Assembly (NCBI RefSeq): GCF_008298035.1
Contig: NZ_CP042910.1
Span: 4,541,001 to 4,605,000, forward strand
Direction of reading: 5' to 3'
DNA: 64,000 bases
Origin: Gimesia maris
Lineage (GTDB): Bacteria > Planctomycetota > Planctomycetia > Planctomycetales > Planctomycetaceae
Both the position numbers and the translations under genes were made by a program. Within the stretch, counting starts at the first letter, position 1; the number at the start of each line of letters is the position of its first letter. The notes under the pieces were generated by a model. It ran no database searches, was not told the origin of the DNA, and saw only the letters and a program-made list of their open reading frames with translations. This document shows, in pieces, positions 1-8,905 of this stretch.

Positions 1-439
1 TTCGTAATTTGTTCTGCAACCGGATATGTTATCGTCTCCCATGTTTTTCATAATCGGTAAACCTGAGCTTCTCTATTTAACTGAATTCTGGAACTGTTCC
101 AGGTCTGTTTGCTCCTTATCTTAACTTCGTGTTCCCTGCCTCTCAAAGCCCTGCTGTTTGTCACATCCTGAAGTTGCTCGATATCTCATCAACAATTTCA
201 AAGTAGACCTCGTCAGGCAAATGCTCCTGAAACCTGAGAAGTGTTATTTAATTTCCTCGCATGAATTAGAACGACGGTCTGTGCGATCAGAACTGAAACC
301 AACAGATAGCGAACTGTTCTTTACGTTATTATTAACTTACACTCACGTGCAGACGCTACGTTTTCTGGCAGTTGTTTACACTGACATATGCAGAAACTAT
401 AATGAGTGGGTACGATTATTGTGTCGGAGGAGTTTAGCA
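1..439. other. Upstream region without a supported gene
   Basis: No convincing gene. A frame open from about 158 runs into the DUF1592 gene, but its first 94 codons have no family resemblance and sit before a much better start at 440 (SD-like GGAGG and a signal peptide). This stretch is probably the promoter and leader of that gene. Confidence 0.5.
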
Positions 440-2362
440 ATGTCAGTGTTAGAGGCGCGTTTTGTTCGCGGTGTGATTGCCGGATTGGTGTGGGGGTTGT
501 GGGTCTGTCCGCAGGCTGGGCTTGCTGCATCGAAAGAGAACAAAGCGCTGGCGGCGCGGAAAGCGGAAGCGGAGCAGTTTTTCAGCAAGCAGATCAAGCC
601 GTTCATTAAAAAATATTGCATCGACTGCCATCAGAACCGTCGGCCGACGGAAGCCGGTCTTAGCTTTGACCCGGCTCTACGAAGTCCCGGGCATGCGGCC
701 TTCAGTGAGAAATGGAAAAAGTCGGCGGCCCGCGTGAAAGCACATGACATGCCGCCGGAAGGACTGGATCAGCCGTCCGACAAAGAACGTCAGATGTTTG
801 CAAAATGGATGCAGCAGATAAAATATCTCAGTCCGAAAGATCCTGGTCCATTTGTCATTCGGCGGCTCACCAAAACGGAATATGGCAACACGCTGCACGA
901 TCTGCTGGGCGTCGATCCTGACATCGTCGCCAGTCTGCCTGACGAAGTCAGCGGCGAAGGATATCTCAATTCGCTCTCCCCGCTGCAACTCGAACAGTAT
1001 CTGGCCATCTCCGAAAAAGTCCTGAATCAGGTGGTCGCTCCGGAAGGGAAACCGCCGACCGCCATTCAGTTAGAACTCTTTGGCGAACCGCCAACGTCCG
1101 AGACCGACGCTAAGTCAAATGCCCGCAAGCTTGCAAAGTCATTGGCGCGCAGCGCCTACCGTCGTCCCCCCTCTGCTGCCGAAGTGGATGTCCTGCTCAA
1201 AGTTTTTGAACTGGGAAGACAGAACGACCTCAGCTACCAGGCATCCTGTCGTCTAATGCTCAAGGCAATTCTGGTTTCCCCGCAGTTTCTGTTTATCACG
1301 CCGGCGAGAGAAGTGGAGACTGAAAAGGGGATTGTACCCCTTGATGATTATCAGCTTGCCTCGCGTCTGTCTTATCTGTTATGGGCTACCATGCCCGACG
1401 CTGAATTGCTGACGCTGGCAGACCAGGGAAAACTCCACGAGCTGCCGGTGTTGAAAGATCAGGTCACGCGGATGTTGATGGACCCGCGTTCGCGGGCCCT
1501 GTTTGACGGCTTTGGCGCACAGTGGCTCAAGCTGGGAAATCTGCACACGCGAACCTTTGACCCGAAGAAATTCCCGCAGATGACCGCCGCCCTGCGCAGC
1601 GCGATGTATGATGAAGCCCGGCTCTTTTTCGAAAGCATCGTGCGGGAGAACCGCAGCGTTTCGGAGTTTATCGACAGCGATTACACCTTCCTCAATGGAA
1701 ATCTGGCGTCGATTTATGGTCTGGAAAATACTGTCACCGGCCCCGAGATGCGTAAGGTCAAACTGACCAACGGAAATCGCGGCGGAATCCTGGGAATGCC
1801 CGGCGTGCTGGCGGCGACTTCGTTCCCTAACCGCACCAGCCCTGTCAATCGTGGTGTCTGGGTGCTGGAACAGGTGCTCGGGGATCATGTCCCTGCCGCT
1901 CCGCCCGATGTGCCTTCACTGGAGAAGCAGGACCAAAAACAGATCGCCAGTCTGACGTTGCGCGAACGCACCGAACTGCACCGCTCCGAGGCGGTCTGTG
2001 CCAACTGCCATCGCTTGCTCGACCCGATCGGATTCGGTCTGGAGAACTTCGACGCCATCGGACGCTGGCGCGACCTGGACGAGAACGGCCAGGCCATCGA
2101 TGCCTCGGGCGAACTCCCCGGCGGGAGGAATTTTTCCAATCCCAAAGAACTGAAAGCGATTATCGCTCAGCATAACGCAAAGTTTTCTCGCAATCTGGTC
2201 GAACGACTGTTAGCCTATGCATTATGCCGACGCCTGGAAGGGTACGACGAAATTGTGATCGATGGACTGATGCAGAAAATCGCCAAAGACGACTACCGCA
2301 TCCAGACGCTCATCACCGAGGTCGTCACCAGTTATCCTTTCATGCATCGTCGTATTGAGTGA
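440..2362 (+). CDS. DUF1592-family planctomycete cytochrome-like secreted protein
   Basis: A 640-residue predicted exported protein. The ATG at 440 follows GGAGG and opens a hydrophobic leader ([15 protein letters not shown]) ending near GLAA. About 40 residues further on, a CIDCH motif is a CXXCH haem c attachment site, as in planctomycete cytochrome modules. The family order DUF1587, DUF1595, DUF1592, DUF1588, DUF1585 can be followed: [15 protein letters not shown] early, [16 protein letters not shown] in the middle, then [19 protein letters not shown] (a second CXXCH) and the C-terminal [18 protein letters not shown]. The next gene encodes DUF1552, the usual partner of DUF1592 proteins, 93 bp downstream. 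The biochemical role of the pair is not established; an envelope redox or polymer-degradation role is often suspected. The family call is firm, the function unknown. Confidence 0.9.
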   Translation: MSVLEARFVRGVIAGLVWGLWVCPQAGLAASKENKALAARKAEAEQFFSKQIKPFIKKYCIDCHQNRRPTEAGLSFDPALRSPGHAAFSEKWKKSAARVKAHDMPPEGLDQPSDKERQMFAKWMQQIKYLSPKDPGPFVIRRLTKTEYGNTLHDLLGVDPDIVASLPDEVSGEGYLNSLSPLQLEQYLAISEKVLNQVVAPEGKPPTAIQLELFGEPPTSETDAKSNARKLAKSLARSAYRRPPSAAEVDVLLKVFELGRQNDLSYQASCRLMLKAILVSPQFLFITPAREVETEKGIVPLDDYQLASRLSYLLWATMPDAELLTLADQGKLHELPVLKDQVTRMLMDPRSRALFDGFGAQWLKLGNLHTRTFDPKKFPQMTAALRSAMYDEARLFFESIVRENRSVSEFIDSDYTFLNGNLASIYGLENTVTGPEMRKVKLTNGNRGGILGMPGVLAATSFPNRTSPVNRGVWVLEQVLGDHVPAAPPDVPSLEKQDQKQIASLTLRERTELHRSEAVCANCHRLLDPIGFGLENFDAIGRWRDLDENGQAIDASGELPGGRNFSNPKELKAIIAQHNAKFSRNLVERLLAYALCRRLEGYDEIVIDGLMQKIAKDDYRIQTLITEVVTSYPFMHRRIE

Positions 2363-2455
2363 CCCGCGAACCACACCCAATGACCGGTAAGACGGAATGG
2401 CAGGCCGTCGTATCACATACCTGTTTTCCTCTGCTACCCACCTGAAAGCCTTCCC

Positions 2456-3844
2456 ATGAGTAATTATAAAAGAATCAATCGTCGCACCTGTCTGAAAGGC
2501 CTGGGAGCCACACTGGCACTGCCTCTGCTGGATGTTATGGGCTGGGCTGAAGACAGCGAGAAAAAAACGTTCCAACCGCCGGTCCGAATGGGGTTCATGT
2601 ATATGCCGCATGGCGTGATCATGGATCAATTCTGGCCCAAAGATCCCAAAACGTTTCTGACCTCGCCTCCCCCTGCCCTTGAATCACTGCGCCCGGTGCT
2701 CGATCAATGTCTGCTGATGAAGGGGATCGCCGGCGTTTCCAACGGTCCCTTTCGCGGCGCGCCGCACGCGCTCGAGCTCTCGACGTGGCTCACCGCAGCG
2801 TTACCCGATCCGGATAAGCGGGACGAAATCAGTATCTCCATCTCCGCCGACCAGATTGCCGCGAATTCGCTGGGCGCGTTTACTGCGCTGCCTTCGCTGG
2901 AACTGGCCACAATGCCGCAAACGTGGAAGGAAAACCAGGCGGGGCTGAACGAGGCCTACTATTCCCACTGCAGCTTCCGTTCGCCGACCCAGGCGGTTCC
3001 CGCCGAGACCAATCCCCGCAACGTGCTGAATCGTCTGTTCAACAAGAAGGAAAAAGGGGACGGACTGTCAGCGAACGGGATGAGCAGTTTAGATCGGAGC
3101 ATGCTGGACCTGGTGATCGGCGGTGCCCGCGATCTGCGTCGCACACTGTCAAAGACTGACCAGCGCAAGCTGGATCAATACCTGGACAGTGTCCGCTCGG
3201 TGGAACGAAGGATCGCCGCCATTGAAATACGCCAGAAAGAAGCGGCACTGGAGAAAGCGGGAGTCCGACCGAATCGCAGTCACAAAACCGACTCGCCTCC
3301 CATCGAGATCAAGATTCCCGAGGGAGACAAACGGAGTGAGTACATGCAGGTGATGTGCGACCTCAACGTGCTCGCGTTCCAGACCGACACGACTCGCGTC
3401 TGCACCTACATTGGTTCCACCCCGAACGGCGTCTCGTATCCTGAACTCGGTTTCAACGATCAGCACCATTCCCAGACGCACCATAACGGCGAGAAGAAGA
3501 AGGTGGATAAAGTCGCCGCGATCACGAAATTCAATATCGACCAGTTTGCCTACATGGTCAACAAGATGCACAGCCTGAAGGAAGGCGACGGCACATTGCT
3601 GGACAACTGCATTATGATGTGGGGCTCGGGCCTGGAAGACGGTGACAGGCACAGCCGGGCCAATCTGCCCTTCATTCTGGCAGGACGAGGCGGCGGTGCG
3701 ATCAACACGGGACGTTTCCTGCCCGATGTCAAAGGCAACCAGGGCGACTTATTAACAACCCTGCTGACCTGCGCCGGGATTCCCCTGGACCGCCCCGTCG
3801 GCATCGCCACGAAACAGATCGCAGAGATCCCCGCCCAATCCTGA
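2456..3844 (+). CDS. DUF1552 domain protein, Tat-type leader
   Basis: A 462-residue protein. The N-terminus [18 protein letters not shown] has the twin-arginine plus hydrophobic pattern common in planctomycete exported proteins. The body matches DUF1552: [10 protein letters not shown], a middle [16 protein letters not shown] segment, the VERRIAAIE helix, and a C-terminal [21 protein letters not shown] motif typical of the DUF1552/DUF1501 sulfatase-like fold. It lies 93 bp after the DUF1592 gene on the same strand and is probably co-transcribed. No clear SD precedes the ATG, which directly opens the leader. Function is unknown; the repeated DUF1592-DUF1552 pairing in planctomycetes suggests the two act together in the periplasm. 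Confidence 0.88.
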   Translation: MSNYKRINRRTCLKGLGATLALPLLDVMGWAEDSEKKTFQPPVRMGFMYMPHGVIMDQFWPKDPKTFLTSPPPALESLRPVLDQCLLMKGIAGVSNGPFRGAPHALELSTWLTAALPDPDKRDEISISISADQIAANSLGAFTALPSLELATMPQTWKENQAGLNEAYYSHCSFRSPTQAVPAETNPRNVLNRLFNKKEKGDGLSANGMSSLDRSMLDLVIGGARDLRRTLSKTDQRKLDQYLDSVRSVERRIAAIEIRQKEAALEKAGVRPNRSHKTDSPPIEIKIPEGDKRSEYMQVMCDLNVLAFQTDTTRVCTYIGSTPNGVSYPELGFNDQHHSQTHHNGEKKKVDKVAAITKFNIDQFAYMVNKMHSLKEGDGTLLDNCIMMWGSGLEDGDRHSRANLPFILAGRGGGAINTGRFLPDVKGNQGDLLTTLLTCAGIPLDRPVGIATKQIAEIPAQS

Positions 3845-3903
3845 AACAGTTAATCGTAAACTGAAGCCGTTTTATTTCTATTTTGAGTTCAACAGCAGAT
3901 TTC

Positions 3904-5328
3904 ATGAGAATTACCATACGCTCCCTCTTCAGTTCCTTATTATTGGTGATCATCTGCACGACTAACGCAGTTGCGCAAGACAGCAGCAAGTCGAACACCG
4001 AAGAAAGACCTGCGCCGCGGATCAAGCTGACAATGGGGGAACCGCATGTGATCGTGCGGGGGATTCGGCCGGAGGAGCAGCTCTGGGGGCCGTACCAGTT
4101 TCCGCGTCCTTATCGGCTGAAAGACCGGTTCGTTGTTTCCGTGCATGTGAAAAACGATGATATCAGCAACTATGGTGCGACGGCCCTCTGGTTCGAAAGT
4201 CGCGATCAGGGTGTGACCTGGAAAGAGGTCGATGATTCGATCGCGCAGGAGTGCGGCTTGCTGCTCCCCAGTGGTGACCGGGTCTACCTTCCGCCGGAAT
4301 CGGGTGTCGACGTAAGCGAGTACAAGCAGATTCCCTGGAACAAATACACGCCCGCTTATGATTTCTCGAAGCAGGCGGAGGAAGGAACGCTGCCGATTCC
4401 CGATGGCATGACCTTCTGGATGGGAGGCACAACCATCAATGCATTTAACGCCGATCGCCTGCCGCCGAGTATGTCTAAAAAGGAATGGACGCTGTATCGC
4501 ATTCCTGCAGGTCAGACAAAACCAGTGCAGGAGCAGGCCGATGTGGACTGGCCTTACCTGACGCGGGTGGTTCACGTCAGTCGAAATGGGAAGAAGGTGC
4601 TGAAGTCGATCTTTCCGCGGGGTAATCCGAAGCTGGGGCCCGACGGTGCGATCTGGGTAAGTGTGTTTTCGGGGGAGGGGCATCTCAATCCGGAGAACGG
4701 ACAGTACAGCCCTTACTACTCGGCGGAAATCTTCCGTTCCGAAGACAACGGGAAAACATTCCAGCGACGTTCACATCTGGAATATGAAGCGAACGGCCAC
4801 GAGTTTCCTTATAAGAGTGGCGGTTTCAGCGACAGTGACTTTGAATTCATGCCGGACGGTTCGATTGTCTGGTTCCTGCGATCGACCTGGTATTCTTCAA
4901 CCGGCAAAGAGTGGGATCCGATGTATATGACGCGTTCGACCGACTTGGGGCGGACCTGGTCGAAGCCGGTGAAGTTCGACGACGTCGGTATCCTGCCGCG
5001 TTTGTGTCGACTCGAGAATGGGGTGACACTGCTCTGTTATGCCCGTCCGGGGACATTCGTACGGGCTGCGCTCAACGACAGCGGCACAGAGTGGACTGAA
5101 CCGCTGGTGGTGATGACGCCCGGTGATCGAAGCGGACTGGCGAACAAGCCTGTAGCTGACCCCACCTTTCACGACTGGGACGGCTCCTGCAATAACCCGG
5201 AGATCGTGCCTCTGGATGAGAACAGTGCCCTGCTCTTCTACAGTGATTTTTATTATCCGGATGAGAGTGGCGTGAAACGGAAAACGATTCTGTGTCGCAA
5301 GATCATGGTGGAGCGGCAGGCGGACTGA
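3904..5328 (+). CDS. Secreted sialidase-like (BNR/Asp-box) protein
   Basis: 474 residues from the ATG at 3904, which begins a signal peptide (ITIRSLFSSLLLVIICTTNAVAQ). An in-frame TTG at 3883 would only add seven residues. Three Asp-box motifs (SxDxGxTW-like) are visible: SRDQGVTW near residue 100, SEDNGKTF in the middle and STDLGRTW later, as in six-bladed beta-propeller sialidases and BNR-repeat proteins. It may be an exo-sialidase or other glycan-acting hydrolase. Asp-boxes are structural, and the catalytic Arg triad and Tyr/Glu pair cannot be assigned without alignment. It follows the DUF1552 gene by 59 bp and could be a distal operon member. Confidence 0.75.
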   Translation: MRITIRSLFSSLLLVIICTTNAVAQDSSKSNTEERPAPRIKLTMGEPHVIVRGIRPEEQLWGPYQFPRPYRLKDRFVVSVHVKNDDISNYGATALWFESRDQGVTWKEVDDSIAQECGLLLPSGDRVYLPPESGVDVSEYKQIPWNKYTPAYDFSKQAEEGTLPIPDGMTFWMGGTTINAFNADRLPPSMSKKEWTLYRIPAGQTKPVQEQADVDWPYLTRVVHVSRNGKKVLKSIFPRGNPKLGPDGAIWVSVFSGEGHLNPENGQYSPYYSAEIFRSEDNGKTFQRRSHLEYEANGHEFPYKSGGFSDSDFEFMPDGSIVWFLRSTWYSSTGKEWDPMYMTRSTDLGRTWSKPVKFDDVGILPRLCRLENGVTLLCYARPGTFVRAALNDSGTEWTEPLVVMTPGDRSGLANKPVADPTFHDWDGSCNNPEIVPLDENSALLFYSDFYYPDESGVKRKTILCRKIMVERQAD

Positions 5329-5340
5329 AACAGAGGGGAG

Positions 5341-5476
5341 ATTCCTCCGTTTTTTTCTACCACCAAATAACATTGAAGCAGGTAGGACACTGCAAGTGAC
5401 ATTTCAGATCTCACTCTGTTAATCTACAGGTAACTTATTGTTTATTGCCGATGTTATTTAAGTCGGTTTCCTGTAA
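5341..5476 (+). repeat. Dispersed intergenic repeat, copy 1 (degenerate CTACCAC type)
   Basis: Shares with 18260-18410 an opening GATTCC..CTCCG, a T-run, CTACCAC/CTACTCC, a GAAGCAGGT/AAAGCAGGT block, and a downstream block TTGCCGATGxTxTTTxAGTCGG. It overlaps the 3' end of the minus-strand gene ending at 5454, so that gene's last codons lie inside the repeat. The T-run after a short G/C-rich inverted repeat (5334-5360) could also help terminate the plus-strand gene. Confidence 0.55.
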
Positions 5477-6212
5477 GTTTATCGCTACGTTTGAAGATTG
5501 AATTTTTGAAAGTATCTATATTACTTTCTACAGGTGGATCGCTCCCCGTTATCACATACCTGCAGCTGAACCCCAGCTCCTTCAGATTATCTGCCAGGTT
5601 GTGATCACGGCTCAACACGATCACAGCCACACCATCGGCTTTCATTAAGTTTCTGACGATTGCGTTCTCGCGCTCGTGCTCTTCCTTCTCAACAAATTTA
5701 ATGCTTCCATCTGATTTCACCGAATTAACCGCTTCGAAAGCCTTTGCATCCTCCGCTGGCAGAATGGTCTGTAATTCACCAGTGATGACTAATTGACCTG
5801 CGGCTCCCAACTCTGACAAATCGAGTCGGTTTTGATCTTTTTTCCGTTTTTCAAATTCAGATTCATTGATCGTATTGGTCTTCTCGTATTGCTTCAGACT
5901 TTCCAGGTAATCCAGCGTTGCCTGGTGATTCTTCTCAGAAAGCCCTTGTAAATAGATGCCCTTCAGGCGGTATTTTTTGATCAGAACCCGCAACTTCAGA
6001 ATCAGCCCCCGTTGGCTTCTTTCCCGATCGTGAAGAAACTCCCTGTAGCGGTCATCTATCTGGTCGTCAGTCAAGCTGGAATTCGCCCGCAGATCAGCCA
6101 GATATTCAGCCCGGGAAACATGATGCGGATTGACGACATGAATAATTTTATGCGGAGCCGCCTGAACTAAAGCAGGAAGCAGAAACATCAGCAGGGCAGA
6201 TAGTCGATACAT
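5454..6212 (-). CDS. Secreted protein of unknown function
   Basis: 252 residues from an ATG at 6212, chosen over a start 30 codons upstream because CTGGAG precedes it and a clean signal peptide follows (MYRLSALLMFLLPALVQAA). The mature protein is charged and helical. A central LGAAGQLVITGELQTILPAED stretch and a later ADGVAVIVLSRDHNLADNL stretch faintly recall TraB/ChaN-type domains, but I cannot assign a family. The gene is convergent with the sialidase-like gene and divergent from the aldehyde dehydrogenase. Its 3' end overlaps a dispersed repeat, which may have replaced the original C-terminus. Confidence 0.65.
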   Translation of the reverse strand: MYRLSALLMFLLPALVQAAPHKIIHVVNPHHVSRAEYLADLRANSSLTDDQIDDRYREFLHDRERSQRGLILKLRVLIKKYRLKGIYLQGLSEKNHQATLDYLESLKQYEKTNTINESEFEKRKKDQNRLDLSELGAAGQLVITGELQTILPAEDAKAFEAVNSVKSDGSIKFVEKEEHERENAIVRNLMKADGVAVIVLSRDHNLADNLKELGFSCRYVITGSDPPVESNIDTFKNSIFKRSDKLTGNRLK

Positions 6213-6696
6213 GGAATCTCCAGGTTTGTAAAAGTAACGAAGAACAAACCTGGCACTATTCCCCGAGAAAACTCTCACCCGGGGATTCACATTCAGTGCC
6301 ATTTTTATAAACGAGACGGGATCATATCCTCTCTTGAGTCTAACAGAACAGGAGCTGGAATCCAGATCCGTTTTTTTCTACCACGAAAAACACGAAAGGG
6401 CACGAAAACAGGGCTGGTATCTGCCTCGCTGTTTCAGGGCAGAGTAAAAGAGGCCAGCGGTGCCTGCTTATCGTTTCCATTTGCTGCTACATTTTGTCTG
6501 GAATCGTTTAAAACTGCGTTAGACAAATTTCTAATGCATGGAGGTCGTTCCTGTTTCTGGTCTCAAACTCTCTCGAACTGTTGCCCCGGATTGGTTAGCT
6601 TTGTTAAGATAATACCGCTCCTGCTCTGGTCACCGTCAAGCCACAAATCGATCAGACAACGCCATGATTTAATCACTTCAGTAAGGAAATAAGAAT
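6213..6696. other. Divergent intergenic region with dispersed repeat
   Basis: A 484-bp gap between two divergent genes. It carries a repeat copy at 6362-6440 (listed separately); the remainder shows no gene or RNA that I can support. Both promoters should lie here, but no strong -35/-10 pair stands out. Confidence 0.6.
6362..6440 (+). repeat. Dispersed intergenic repeat, copy 2 (CTACCACGAAAA type)
   Basis: The best-preserved copy of the family: a T-run, CTACCACGAAAAACACGAAA, then GGCACGAAAA, followed by GGGCTGGTATCTG and TTTCAGGG. The downstream part matches the copy at 18680-18755 (CTGGCTGGTAACCTG...TTCAGGG), so the unit is longer than the A-rich core. Confidence 0.6.
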
Positions 6697-8169
6697 ATGC
6701 CAGCCTGGCCAGAGAAAATGTATATTGATGGAAAATGGGTCGACGGTCGCTCGGAAACGAACTGGACGATCACGAACCCGGCGACCCGGGAACCGCTGGC
6801 GGAGATTGCCCTGGCGAATGCCAGTGATGTCGATCTGGCGGTCACTGCGGCTCGTCGTGCGTTTGACAAGGGAGAATGGCCGCGTCTGGATCCTCTGCAG
6901 CGGGGTCGATTGCTTTACAAGCTGGCAGAACGCATTCGTGAATCTGCGGAAGATCTCGCGATGACCGATACGCTCAATATCGGCAAGCCGATTCGCGACA
7001 CGCTGGGCTTTGACATTCCCTGTGGGGCGGACGTAATCGAAAGTTATGCGGGACTGCCGGACAAAATCGCCGGGCATTCCTATGGCGGCCTGCCGGACAA
7101 TGTGACGATGCAGTTTCGCGAGCCGATGGGTGTGATCGCAGCCATCGTTCCCTGGAATTATCCCATGACTAACGCCGCCATTAAACTGGCGCCGATTCTT
7201 GCCTGCGGCAATACGGTGGTGCTGAAGCCTTCTGAAGTCTCGCCGCTGTCCGCATTGATGCTGGCGAAGATGGCTGAAGAAGTGGGCTTTCCTCCTGGCG
7301 TGATTAACGTGATTCACGGCACGGGCGCGGAAGCGGGGACGGCTCTTGTGAAACATCCGGGCATCAATAAAATTGCGTTCACGGGACGGTATGAAACCGG
7401 TGCGCAGTTGATGGAAGCGGCCAAGGATGGCATGAAAGGCGTGCTGCTGGAACTGGGCGGCAAAACGCCGAGCGTCGTCTTTCCCGATGCCCCGCTGGAT
7501 CATGTTGTCAACGGTGTGATCACGGGCATCTTCTGTCACCTGGGTCAGATTTGTGTGGCCGGCTCAAGACTGCTGGTGCATGAGAGCCAGCATGATGAAC
7601 TGCTCGAGCGGATTATCGCCAAGGCTCAGAGTTTGAAACAGGGAGATCCGACCGATCCCGAAATGCACCTGGGCTGTCTGGCCACGCCAACGCACTGCGG
7701 CTTCGTGCGGAGTCGCGTTGAACAGGCAAAACAGGAAGGGGCCCGGTTAGTCCTCTCGGGTGATATCTCCGATGATCCGCTGGACTGCTTCTATCCGCCG
7801 ACCATTTTCGACCAGGTCTCACCCGACATGGCTGTCGCGAAGGAAGAAGTGTTCGGGCCGGTCTTAAGCGTGATGACATTTAAAACGGAAGAAGAAGCGA
7901 TTCGCATTGCCAATGATTCCGACTTTGGTTTGATGGCCAATATCTGGTCCACTGACGGCACACGGGCGCTGCGAGTCGCCCGCGAGCTGCAGGCAGGACG
8001 GATCTCGATCAATGGTGGCGGTTATCTCAGACCGAACGTGCCGATCTATGGTTACAAAAAGAGTGGATTCGGAGCGGAACTGGGCTTCATCGAAGCGGCC
8101 CACGAATTCTGTAATTCCAAGTCCGTGATTTATTCCCTGGCGACGGAGAAATCTCCCTGGCCTGAGTAA
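6697..8169 (+). CDS. NAD(P)+-dependent aldehyde dehydrogenase
   Basis: A 490-residue soluble enzyme, full length for the ALDH superfamily, which oxidises aldehydes to acids with NAD(P)+. Family motifs run in order: VPWNYPM near 150, GNTVVLKPSE, a cofactor-binding FTGRYETG (usually FTGSxxTG, so the Ser position is Arg here), LELGGKTPSVVF with the general-base Glu, GQICVAGSRL with the catalytic Cys, and KEEVFGPVLS. The ATG has AAGGAA upstream. Overall it looks closest to betaine-aldehyde or gamma-aminobutyraldehyde dehydrogenases, but the substrate cannot be fixed. It appears monocistronic, with a strong terminator immediately downstream. Confidence 0.93.
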   Translation: MPAWPEKMYIDGKWVDGRSETNWTITNPATREPLAEIALANASDVDLAVTAARRAFDKGEWPRLDPLQRGRLLYKLAERIRESAEDLAMTDTLNIGKPIRDTLGFDIPCGADVIESYAGLPDKIAGHSYGGLPDNVTMQFREPMGVIAAIVPWNYPMTNAAIKLAPILACGNTVVLKPSEVSPLSALMLAKMAEEVGFPPGVINVIHGTGAEAGTALVKHPGINKIAFTGRYETGAQLMEAAKDGMKGVLLELGGKTPSVVFPDAPLDHVVNGVITGIFCHLGQICVAGSRLLVHESQHDELLERIIAKAQSLKQGDPTDPEMHLGCLATPTHCGFVRSRVEQAKQEGARLVLSGDISDDPLDCFYPPTIFDQVSPDMAVAKEEVFGPVLSVMTFKTEEEAIRIANDSDFGLMANIWSTDGTRALRVARELQAGRISINGGGYLRPNVPIYGYKKSGFGAELGFIEAAHEFCNSKSVIYSLATEKSPWPE

Positions 8170-8197
8170 GCTTGGCTTTTCAGATAATGCAACAGGG

Positions 8198-8233
8198 GGC
8201 AGGACGCAGATTATTTGTGTCCTGCCTTTTTTT
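8198..8233 (+). terminator. Rho-independent terminator of the aldehyde dehydrogenase gene
   Basis: GGCAGGAC (8198-8205) pairs with GTCCTGCC (8219-8226), extended by three more pairs toward the loop, and is followed directly by seven Ts. It starts 29 bp after the stop codon. Confidence 0.85.
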
Positions 8234-8253
8234 ATTGGTATGGGAGGCTGCCT

Positions 8254-8347
8254 GGACTGTGTCCCATTTCACTGTAGCGTCTCCAAAGCCATTTGGAGCA
8301 GCTATAATAGATCGAGAGACGCCATGGTTAAATGTGATGCGTTCTAG
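8254..8347 (+). repeat. Palindromic dispersed repeat, copy A
   Basis: A roughly 94-bp element related to 34682-34776 (about 70% identical by eye). Shared blocks are GTGTCC, GTAGCGTCT, ATAATAGAT/GTAATAGAT, GAGAnACG, GGTTAAA, GTGATGCG and a terminal TCTAG. The arms GCGTCTC and GAGACGC face each other, so it can fold into a hairpin. It sits between two convergent genes. Confidence 0.65.
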
Positions 8348-8419
8348 TCGATCACTGTGAGCGAGTATTTAGACCGGACACATGGCATGCACTGAAGCAA
8401 GGAACAGTAACAGCCTTTA

Positions 8420-8857
8420 CTAATGGATGCTCTGTATCACCCGAGGATTTGGAAACAGAGAAGCCTGGGCATAATCACTGAGCATTTTGACCAGTAAGTC
8501 GACCTGCGTTTTGCTGAAATATCCTGCCACATTTTTTTTGTAGGCTTTGGCAATATCGAGTGGATGCTCTGAAGTGGAAAGTACAAATACGATGGTATGG
8601 CTAAGTTCAGGGTCTTCCCGAAGTTCATCCAGAAACTGCAGGCCATTCATCCCGGGCATGTTGAGGTCAAGCAGAACGACAAAATCTTCATTCAGCTTCT
8701 CTGATGATTCCCCTCGCAGTATGGATAAGGCTTCCGCCCCATCACAGGCGGTATACAAGCTACAATCCAACTCCTGACGCTTAATGGCCCGATTGACCAC
8801 TTCACGATCGACGTCATCATCTTCAACTAAAAGAATTGAAAACCGGTTTTGCAGCAT
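8420..8857 (-). CDS. Single-domain response regulator (Rcp1-like receiver)
   Basis: A 145-residue stand-alone REC domain. The ATG at 8857 follows AAGGAT and starts just before the domain; a further upstream start would add 14 unconserved residues. The acidic pocket EDDDVD, phospho-acceptor Asp in VVLLDLNMPG, switch Ser in FVLSTSE and Lys in YFSKT are all present. The spacing and the DREVVNRAI start resemble the Rcp1 group that pairs with phytochrome-like kinases lacking their own receiver. It lies 48 bp downstream of the histidine kinase gene and is almost certainly its partner. No output domain: it likely acts by protein contact or phosphotransfer. Confidence 0.9.
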   Translation of the reverse strand: MLQNRFSILLVEDDDVDREVVNRAIKRQELDCSLYTACDGAEALSILRGESSEKLNEDFVVLLDLNMPGMNGLQFLDELREDPELSHTIVFVLSTSEHPLDIAKAYKKNVAGYFSKTQVDLLVKMLSDYAQASLFPNPRVIQSIH

Positions 8858-8905
8858 TTTTTTAATCCTTATGTACTTAAAAACTCCTCTTAATATCATA
8901 GGTTA

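Noticed and set aside
158-439. Upstream extension of the DUF1592 gene
   Set aside because: No SD, no conserved sequence, and a clean signal peptide starts at 440.
8172-8360. Short plus-strand frame after the aldehyde dehydrogenase
   Set aside because: It covers a terminator and a palindromic repeat; no SD.
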